From the NCBI GenBank assembly GCA_016928375.1, contig JAFGKX010000154.1, forward strand, positions 1 to 5,420: 5,420 bases of DNA. Direction: 5' to 3'. The notes beneath the pieces were generated by a model. It had not been told where the DNA came from, ran no database searches, and saw only the letters and a list, made by a program, of their open reading frames with translations. Source of the DNA: Candidatus Omnitrophota bacterium (lineage in GTDB: Bacteria > Omnitrophota > Gorgyraeia > JABMRG01 > JAFGKX01). Shown in pieces: positions 1 through 4,304 of the stretch. How positions within the stretch are numbered: position 1 is the stretch's first letter; every line of letters starts with the position of its first letter. Both the position numbers and the translations under genes were made by a program.

Positions 1-136
1 GACAGGCGCATATGCCAGGGTAAGCCCTGAAAACAAAAAACATAGGGCAATGTTTAAATCAAATTTCTTGTCAGAATAATAATACGGCGCAGCCAATGTA
101 GCATACCGCCAAAAATAATTTTACAGCGATATCCAT
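1..136 (-). pseudogene. Possible frameshifted small membrane protein gene, 3' end beyond window
   Basis: An ATG at 136-134 follows an AAGGA ribosome-binding site by 7 nt and lies 27 nt after the DUF5989 stop, so it looks like the next operon gene. The frame reads 21 mostly hydrophobic residues (MDIAVKLFLAVCYIGC..., one membrane helix) and stops at TGA 73-71. Reading on in the +1 frame from 72 gives 24 open codons to the window edge. These encode a charged loop (DKKFDLN) and a second hydrophobic stretch (IALCFLFSGLTLAYAPV). Skipping a single T joins the two halves into a natural helix-loop-helix start of a membrane protein. I infer a one-base indel, either a real mutation or a sequence error. 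The alternative is a genuine 21-aa peptide with chance openness downstream. I do not recognise the family. Confidence 0.35.
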
Positions 137-163
137 AAAAAAATCCTTATATTACCGACTTTA

Positions 164-322
164 CTAAAACAACGTATAGATAAAAGGGGCGACTGCCGAA
201 GATTCCGTAAAAATAATAAGAACGCCAAGCAGAACTAATATTATTATAATCGGCAAAAGCCACCAGCGTTTACGCACTTTCAAAAAATCCCACAATTCCT
301 TCAATATCGATATCTTACCCAT
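164..322 (-). CDS. DUF5989 family small membrane protein (52 aa)
   Basis: This gene encodes a 52-residue protein. It starts MGKISILKELWDFLKVRKRW, continues with a hydrophobic helix (roughly residues 21-38, WLLPIIIILVLLGVLIIF) and ends TESSAVAPFIYTLF. This length, the amphipathic basic N-terminus ending in K-x-R-W-W, the single helix and the SSAVAPFIYTLF tail match my recollection of DUF5989 proteins. Those sit next to NodU-type carbamoyltransferases and SxtJ in many bacteria, and their biochemical function is unknown. The start is supported by a GAAAGGA ribosome-binding site about 6 nt upstream (near 329-335) and by a 16-nt gap after the SxtJ stop. It probably sits in the inner membrane with a cytoplasmic basic N-terminus and may help a membrane-associated carbamoylation complex. 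That role is inferred only from gene neighbourhood. Confidence 0.85.
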   Translation of the reverse strand: MGKISILKELWDFLKVRKRWWLLPIIIILVLLGVLIIFTESSAVAPFIYTLF

Positions 323-338
323 TAATTGTCCTTTCTTT

Positions 339-728
339 TTAAAATTGCTTTTCGTATCTCTCTGTGGTATCAGATGGTTTCTCTTTCTTTATCCAGTAGG
401 TATCTGATTTTTTATTCCAGTTTATATCCAGAAATTCTTTCCCGGATAACCCGGCTATAAATCTTATCGGCGTTATAATAAAATAAAAAACAATTATAAG
501 GGCTGTTCTTGTTATAACCCATTCCGCCAAACGGAATATTGTTTTAAGCGCAATATGCACCGGCTTAATTGCCCGCGGAAAAAACAAGCCGCTTAAAAAA
601 GAAAAAACGCCTATGCCGTAAAGCCATGGATAAATTGCGCTATGGCCCTTTAACAGCTGAAAGGTGCCTAAAACAATCATGGCTATGCCGAATATAATAC
701 CGAATTTTCTCAATTCTTTATTCATCAT
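339..728 (-). CDS. SxtJ family membrane protein (129 aa)
   Basis: A small integral membrane protein. Hydrophobic segments lie at about residues 8-26 and 31-51, with a third at about 72-92 after a short amphipathic stretch. The C-terminal tail is hydrophilic, runs from about residue 97 (LDINWNKKSDTYWIKKEKPS) and ends YEKQF. The tail pattern (LD-x-x-W-x-K-K-x-x-x-YW, acidic/basic, then Y-E-K-Q-F) and the position directly after a carbamoyltransferase match the SxtJ family, named from saxitoxin clusters. No enzymatic activity is established for the family. Two adjacent ATGs occur (728 and 725). The AGG upstream is only about 3 nt from the first and 6 nt from the second, so the second may be the true start. 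The gap from the carbamoyltransferase stop is 12 nt, implying co-transcription and perhaps translational coupling. Confidence 0.85.
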   Translation of the reverse strand: MMNKELRKFGIIFGIAMIVLGTFQLLKGHSAIYPWLYGIGVFSFLSGLFFPRAIKPVHIALKTIFRLAEWVITRTALIIVFYFIITPIRFIAGLSGKEFLDINWNKKSDTYWIKKEKPSDTTERYEKQF

Positions 729-740
729 ATGCCTATTTGG

Positions 741-2567
741 TTAATCAGGCTCAATGCCAGTTAAATCTCCTGTTTTAATTTCTGAAGCAGGCTGCTTGCT
801 TTTATCCATCAGAAATGAACCCATGGCAAGATAATCCATGTTTGTGCGCATAAAACACATATACGCGTCCTGCGGAGTGCATACAATGGGCTCACCTCTC
901 ACATTAAATGATGTGTTTATAACAATCGGGCAACCTGTTAATTTGAAAAACTCATTTATCATATCATAATAAGCAGGGTTATCCTGCCTTTTTACGGTCT
1001 GCACCCTGGCGGAATAATCTACGTGTGTTACCGCGGGTATTACCGAACGCTTAACCTTAAGTTTATCAAGGCCCTGAAGACGCTTTTCTTCCTCGCTGAT
1101 ATTCAGGCGTTTATCATTTTTAACCTGGGCTACCAACAGCATATAAGGGCTTTCGCATGAGATATCGAAATAATCTTTGGCATGTTCTTTTAAAACAGTC
1201 GGGGCAAACGGCCTGAATGATTCCCTGAATTTTATTTTAACATTCATTATAGACTGCATCTGGGATGACCTGGGGTCTGCGAATATGCTTCTTGAGCCAA
1301 GGGCCCTTGGCCCGAATTCCATGCGGCCCTGAAACCAGCCAAGCACTTTTTGATTTGCTATAACTTCCGCGTATTTTTTCGGCGCATATTCCGGATTTAA
1401 TTTTAAATGAGGTATGTTCCTGCTTTTTAAAAACTCTTCTATTTCCGCATCCGAAAAACCAGGGCCCAGCAAAGAAGCTTTTTGGCTGTCATTTATGCCA
1501 TCCGGCTTTCTTTCTTTATTAAGATAGCTGTGCCATACACATAAAGCAGTGCCTAATGCCCCGCCTGCATCGGAAGCAGCTGGTTGGATCCATATATTAT
1601 CAAAAGGGCCTTCGCGCAGCAGCTTTCCGTTTGCCACGCAATTTAATGCCACGCCGCCGGCTAAACACAGATTTTTCTTTTTTGTAACATCATATACATG
1701 CCTTCCCATGTTAAGCACGGCTTTTTCCGTTACTGCCTGTATGGAACGCGCTATATCCATATGGCGCTGCTCGATTTTTTCACCGGGCCTTCTTGGCCTT
1801 GAGCCAAAAAGCGCGTTAAATTTTTTATTAGTCATGGTAAGCCCTGCGCAGTAATCGAAATATTTCATATTGATCTTAAGTGAACCATCACCTTTTAAAT
1901 CTACCAGTTCTTTTAAAATCAATTCCGTATATTTGGGCTCACCGTAAGGCCCAAGGCCCATAAGTTTATACTCTCCGGAATTAACCTTAAATCCCGCGTA
2001 ATAAGTGAATGCCGAATATAAAAGCCCCAGAGAATGCGGAAACTTAAGTTCAGCGTCTATTTTTATGCGGTTATTCTCACCGATACCATAACTTGCGGTT
2101 GCCCATTCTCCGACACCGTCTATGGTCAAAATGGCCGCATCTTTAAATGGAGACGGGAAAAATGCGCTCGCGGCATGCGATTCGTGATGCTCAGGGAATA
2201 AGATCTTCCCGTTAAAACCAATTTTCTCTTTTATGTAATCCTTTAAAAAAAGTTTCTGTTTAATCCATAGCGGCATTGCCTTAAGAAATGACCTTATGCC
2301 TGAGGGCGCAAATGCTATATATGTCTCAAGCAGTCTTTCGAATTTTATAAACGGTTTATCATAAAAAGCCACGAAATCAAGGCCTGATGAACTTATGCCC
2401 GCTTCTTTCAAGCAGTAATTTATTGAATTCTCCGGGAAATTATGGTCATGTTTTATCCTTGTAAACCGCTCTTCCTGACAGGCGGCTAAGATTTCGCCGT
2501 CTTTAAGCAGGACAGCGGCAGAATCATGATAAAATGCCGAGATGCCTAATATATAGGTAGGTTTCAT
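741..2567 (-). CDS. NodU/CmcH (TobZ-like) O-carbamoyltransferase
   Basis: A complete 608-aa enzyme of the usual family length. Such enzymes use carbamoyl phosphate and ATP to form carbamoyl-adenylate, then pass the carbamoyl group to a hydroxyl of a sugar or natural product. The N-terminal ASKHA/Kae1-like domain opens with YILGISAFYHDSAAVLLKDG and carries the HHESHAASA motif (127-135), with candidate metal ligands H127 and H131. It also has TIDGVGEW (D150), GEYKLMGLGPYGEP (198-211), CLAGGVALNC (301-310) and SDAGGALG (332-339). The C-terminal YrdC-like domain shows GRMEFGPRALGSRSI (414-428), FRPFAPTV (451-458) and NTSFNVRGEPIV (551-562). The H127/H131/D150 spacing equals that of the iron ligands in TobZ. 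The start is the only one that keeps the conserved N-terminus, yet no Shine-Dalgarno sequence precedes it. It heads an operon with SxtJ and DUF5989 genes. The acceptor is unknown, and an envelope glycan is inferred. Confidence 0.96.
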   Translation of the reverse strand: MKPTYILGISAFYHDSAAVLLKDGEILAACQEERFTRIKHDHNFPENSINYCLKEAGISSSGLDFVAFYDKPFIKFERLLETYIAFAPSGIRSFLKAMPLWIKQKLFLKDYIKEKIGFNGKILFPEHHESHAASAFFPSPFKDAAILTIDGVGEWATASYGIGENNRIKIDAELKFPHSLGLLYSAFTYYAGFKVNSGEYKLMGLGPYGEPKYTELILKELVDLKGDGSLKINMKYFDYCAGLTMTNKKFNALFGSRPRRPGEKIEQRHMDIARSIQAVTEKAVLNMGRHVYDVTKKKNLCLAGGVALNCVANGKLLREGPFDNIWIQPAASDAGGALGTALCVWHSYLNKERKPDGINDSQKASLLGPGFSDAEIEEFLKSRNIPHLKLNPEYAPKKYAEVIANQKVLGWFQGRMEFGPRALGSRSIFADPRSSQMQSIMNVKIKFRESFRPFAPTVLKEHAKDYFDISCESPYMLLVAQVKNDKRLNISEEEKRLQGLDKLKVKRSVIPAVTHVDYSARVQTVKRQDNPAYYDMINEFFKLTGCPIVINTSFNVRGEPIVCTPQDAYMCFMRTNMDYLAMGSFLMDKSKQPASEIKTGDLTGIEPD

Positions 2568-2634
2568 AAAGTATTAAAGATAGCGTATTGCTTTTAGGTA
2601 TATATTAATATTAGTACTATGCAATGATACTAAA

Positions 2635-2663
2635 ATATTACTATATTTCAAATACAGGGTCAA
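2635..2663 (-). promoter_or_regulatory. Predicted sigma70-type promoter of the carbamoyltransferase operon
   Basis: On the minus strand, TTGACC (2663-2658; 5/6 to the -35 consensus) is followed after exactly 17 nt by TAATAT (2640-2635; 4/6 to the -10 consensus). Transcription would start near 2628, giving a leader of about 60 nt before the ATG at 2567. No Shine-Dalgarno sequence is visible in that leader. The -10 overlaps the segment shared with the upstream region of the barrel gene. At the equivalent place there (4141-4169, minus) the hexamers are TTGGCC-17-CAATAT, which is weaker. Confidence 0.5.
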
Positions 2664-2685
2664 GTGAAATTGCGCTTTTTTGCGC

Positions 2686-2714
2686 TTTACTTGCGTATAT
2701 GCTTTATATATAAT
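2686..2714 (+). promoter_or_regulatory. Second copy of the barrel-gene promoter
   Basis: TTTACT (2686-2691), a 17-nt spacer and TATAAT (2709-2714) form a strong sigma70-like promoter on the plus strand. The 33 nt at 2685-2717 match 4181-4213 at 31 positions, much better than the surrounding sequence. It drives no intact gene, only a decayed signal-peptide fragment. If active, it would transcribe into the 3' end of the convergent SGNH hydrolase gene on the antisense strand. Confidence 0.6.
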
Positions 2715-2813
2715 TTCCTGCTTATTGCGCTATACCGCGCAGAGGCAAAGAGCTCAGACTGGCGCAATATAAGACAGAGGGCTTTTTATGTAACCTATAA
2801 TCGGAATCAGTAA
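2712..2813 (+). pseudogene. Relic of a paralogue of the plus-strand barrel gene
   Basis: Directly after the promoter copy, with no start codon, the plus strand reads FLLIALYRAE, which resembles the barrel gene's signal peptide (start FLLLICAA, cleavage site CRAE). The frame runs on for about 22 more codons to TAA at 2811-2813. At the DNA level, CCGCGCAGAG (2735-2744) equals 4364-4373. CTCAGACTGGCGCAATA (2753-2769) matches 4418-4434 with one mismatch, and both are followed by similar GA/AGGG-rich sequence. Compared with the intact copy, the entire leader with the start codon is missing, along with part of the signal-peptide core and about 35 nt after the cleavage site. Similarity fades downstream of about 2785. 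I read it as a deleted, decaying duplicate. A conserved structured RNA is an alternative, since TATTGCGC (2723-2730) can pair with GCGCAATA (2762-2769). Confidence 0.55.
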
Positions 2814-2874
2814 AAATTCTGATGTTAAAACCGAAATAGATATACTAAATTTCTTCTTTTGGCTACTCGTTGAT

Positions 2875-3951
2875 TTATTTTAATTTTTCGTATAAAAATT
2901 TCGCTACGTACTCATGCCCTTTTTTATTCCAGTGGGGGTCTATAACAAAATTCAAATCTTTCCTATGGGCAAACAACGGAAATAAATCCAGATAATTCAA
3001 CCCATTTTCGTTTGCGAAAACAGCAAATTTTTTCTGGATATCAAGCGGCTCTATCGACAGTGCTTGCTCCTTCGTAGGAGCAAGCACGCTTAGAAACTTT
3101 ACTTTATTTTTATAGCAATAATCGTTCATTTTTAAAAAAATAGCTTTGGTTATATCCCACCCTTCAGGACTAGAGCCGCCGCCAAAACTATTTCTTATGC
3201 CAAGCTTGTAAAGAAGGTAACTGTATCTAAGCCTCAAAAAAATATACGCATAACTGTGATTTTGTAAGAATTTTTTAATAAATGGGATATTTATCCTTCC
3301 TTTTGGCCCTTCGTCACATTGATAATGCATTTCGATAACATTTTCCGGCACCGGATAGTTTTTCAATATAAAGTTTTCGTTTTCAAATACAAAAAATGGT
3401 TTATTCCTGCTATACTCAAAACCCCGGCTATTATTTTCTATATCATTCCCCACGAAAAATAAGCATATCACTACATCAGGCGAATATCTTATGCCCTCCT
3501 CTCTCAAAAGCAAATATTCTTGATCAGTGCCAAAACCATATACTCCCATATTAATAACTTCGATATCCTTGCCATTAGATTTGAACAAAGATTCAAGCTT
3601 ATAAGAAAAAGTTTCATCATCTTCTACCCCTGAACCAAAAACAAACGAATCCCCTAAAACAACTATACGTTTAGTATGTTTAGGCTTTTCATAGGAATAT
3701 TCCTTCCCTCTTAAGGCCTTACCATTAATAAAAACTTCGGTGGAATATTCCTGCGTTTCTATCCATGTAGAAAAATTTCTTTTATGAAACCATCCGTATT
3801 CACTATTATATTCATTGAAATCATCATTTTTGTGCTTATTTTTCGTATTCGTAGAATATATAGGAAAACAGATCCTAAAAACACCCTCAAGAACAAGAAA
3901 AGATATGCTAATAGCTGCAACAAGTAAAATTATATTTTTAAGTAATTTCAT
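2875..3951 (-). CDS. Membrane-anchored SGNH/GDSL-type hydrolase
   Basis: A 358-aa protein with one N-terminal helix (about residues 5-24, preceded by basic KLLK). It is predicted to be anchored in the inner membrane with the catalytic domain in the periplasm. SGNH blocks occur in order: VVLGDSFVFGSG with nucleophile S102 (block I), NMGVYGFGT with G136 (block II), FVGND with N169 (block III), and IDPHWNKKGH with D338 and H340 (block V). The D-x-H-W-N form resembles the DHHW/AlgX-like variant more than the classical D-x-x-H. Such proteins hydrolyse or transfer ester groups on glycans or lipids. The SVLAPTKEQ segment (288-296) is typical of relatives near carbamoyltransferases. The start has AGGA 7 nt upstream. 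It precedes the carbamoyltransferase operon by 307 nt in the same orientation and diverges from the barrel gene. Surface-polysaccharide modification is inferred. Confidence 0.88.
   Translation of the reverse strand: MKLLKNIILLVAAISISFLVLEGVFRICFPIYSTNTKNKHKNDDFNEYNSEYGWFHKRNFSTWIETQEYSTEVFINGKALRGKEYSYEKPKHTKRIVVLGDSFVFGSGVEDDETFSYKLESLFKSNGKDIEVINMGVYGFGTDQEYLLLREEGIRYSPDVVICLFFVGNDIENNSRGFEYSRNKPFFVFENENFILKNYPVPENVIEMHYQCDEGPKGRINIPFIKKFLQNHSYAYIFLRLRYSYLLYKLGIRNSFGGGSSPEGWDITKAIFLKMNDYCYKNKVKFLSVLAPTKEQALSIEPLDIQKKFAVFANENGLNYLDLFPLFAHRKDLNFVIDPHWNKKGHEYVAKFLYEKLK
3060..3087. repeat. Perfect 12-bp inverted repeat inside the SGNH gene
   Basis: GTGCTTGCTCCT (3060-3071), loop TCGT (3072-3075) and AGGAGCAAGCAC (3076-3087) form a perfect 12-bp, GC-rich hairpin with a 4-nt loop, in an otherwise AT-rich gene. 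It overlies the codons for VLAPTKEQA (about residues 289-297), a stretch I believe is conserved in the family, so it does not look like an inserted element. The structure could form in mRNA from either strand. Function is unknown. Confidence 0.75.
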
Positions 3952-4027
3952 ATTTTATTCCTAAGATCATATATAAATTGGAATCTCTTAAATATTTCCA
4001 GTCGTTATCAGCGCCGCCTGCTATTTC

Positions 4028-4056
4028 ATTAAACTAAATATTTTGCGAGGCGACAA
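4028..4056 (-). promoter_or_regulatory. Predicted sigma70-type promoter of the SGNH hydrolase gene
   Basis: On the minus strand, TTGTCG (4056-4051; 4/6) is followed after 17 nt by TTTAAT (4033-4028; 5/6). The expected start is near 4021, giving a leader of about 70 nt that includes the AGGA ribosome-binding site at 3962-3959. This is the best-spaced candidate between the divergent genes. A weaker one (TTGGCC-17-CAATAT, 4169-4141) lies further upstream inside the duplicated segment. Confidence 0.45.
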
Positions 4057-4089
4057 TAAAACAAAATGGTTAATATGCCTTATGCCTAT

Positions 4090-4104
4090 CTATAGATTCT
4101 ATAG
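4090..4104. promoter_or_regulatory. 15-bp palindrome, possible operator between divergent promoters
   Basis: CTATAGA-T-TCTATAG is a perfect 7-bp inverted repeat with a one-base centre. It lies 33 nt upstream of the predicted SGNH -35 hexamer and 77 nt upstream of the barrel-gene -35 hexamer. A dimeric regulator could act on both from here. No copy is seen in the duplicated left region. The rest of the 351-nt gap 3952-4302 holds the two divergent promoters, the repeat copy and the barrel-gene leader. Confidence 0.35.
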
Positions 4105-4181
4105 CAAAACTGTTAATTAGTAAATTAGTAAATTGCTAAAATATTGCTATGTTTCGCATATATGGCCAATGGAAAATGCAC

Positions 4182-4210
4182 TTTACTTGCGTATATGTTT
4201 CATATATAAT
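4182..4210 (+). promoter_or_regulatory. Predicted sigma70-type promoter of the beta-barrel protein gene
   Basis: TTTACT (4182-4187), a 17-nt spacer and a perfect TATAAT (4205-4210) predict a start near 4217, about 86 nt before the ATG. The AT-rich TTAGTAAATTAGTAAATTGCTAAAATATTGC run at 4117-4147 could serve as an upstream activator site. Near-identity with the left copy over 33 nt supports its functional importance. Confidence 0.7.
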
Positions 4211-4219
4211 TTCAGCGAT

Positions 4220-4288
4220 ATGAATCCCGCACCTTTTATAGCATTTATAGTTCTTGTTAGGCTAATACATAAAAGGATGCGGGAATAA
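4220..4288 (+). CDS. Possible 22-codon leader peptide ORF
   Basis: An ATG at 4220, within a few nt of the predicted transcription start, opens 22 codons ending at TAA 4286-4288, 14 nt before the barrel-gene ATG. The peptide begins MNPAPFIAFIVLVRLIHK and ends RMRE: a hydrophobic core followed by a basic tail. It has no Shine-Dalgarno sequence, so it would need leaderless initiation. It spans arms 1 and 2 of the leader hairpins, so a translating ribosome would change which hairpin forms. It may be chance, as the ORF is short. Confidence 0.25.
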   Translation: MNPAPFIAFIVLVRLIHKRMRE

Positions 4289-4304
4289 TAAAAAGGTGCG
4301 GGAT
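4224..4304 (+). promoter_or_regulatory. Switch-like mRNA leader with two mutually exclusive hairpins
   Basis: Arm 1, ATCCCGCACCTTTT (4224-4237), pairs perfectly over 14 bp with arm 3, AAAAGGTGCGGGAT (4291-4304). Arm 3 contains the Shine-Dalgarno AAGGTG and the first two bases of the start codon, so this fold would block translation. Arm 1 can instead pair with arm 2 (4269-4276 plus 4278-4284) over 15 bp with one bulged A at 4277, leaving the ribosome-binding site free. Arms 2 and 3 are near-copies about 20 nt apart. The folds cannot coexist. Arm 2 is made first, so the open state would form by default. It matches no riboswitch class I recognise, so a ligand, temperature or leader translation could be the trigger. 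Confidence 0.65.

Larger units (their letters stand above)
2611..2781. repeat. Left copy of a diverged direct repeat (promoter region plus gene start)
   Basis: This segment lines up with 4117-4445 in blocks. TTAGTA (2611) matches 4117 or 4125. CTAAAATATT(A/G)CTAT(A/G)TTTC (2630-2649) matches 4136-4155. The 33-nt promoter block 2685-2717 matches 4181-4213, and the signal-peptide and CTCAGACTG blocks follow. It differs by small indels (an extra copy of TTGCGCTTT near 2670-2685) and by large deletions downstream of the promoter. It lies between two minus-strand genes. With the right copy it brackets the SGNH hydrolase gene. It is also most of the 307-nt gene-free gap 2568-2874, where I otherwise see only the operon promoter and a weak dyad at 2801-2834. 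Confidence 0.6.

Noticed and set aside
60..80. Programmed +1 frameshift like that of prfB at TTC-TGA-C
   Set aside because: The stop context resembles prfB, but Phe-tRNA would slip poorly onto TCT and no upstream Shine-Dalgarno-like stimulator is placed correctly. An indel is simpler.
1549..1854. Plus-strand 101-codon open frame
   Set aside because: It lies wholly antisense to the well-conserved carbamoyltransferase, has a low-complexity Ser/Pro/Phe composition and no ribosome-binding site. It is a shadow frame.
2801..2834. ATCAG...CTGAT dyad with outer TCGG...CCGA as a terminator of the SGNH gene
   Set aside because: The stem is only 5 bp with an uneven interior, and no T-run follows on the minus strand.
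3966..3971. TATGAT on the minus strand as the SGNH -10 box
   Set aside because: A start about 7 nt downstream would fall in the ribosome-binding site, and no matching -35 is present at 17 nt. The 4028-4056 pair fits better.
4269..4304. Tandem near-repeats as part of a CRISPR or mobile element end
   Set aside because: There are only two direct copies about 20 nt apart plus one inverted copy, with no spacers, no target duplication and no transposase. Their position on the start codon favours an RNA structure.
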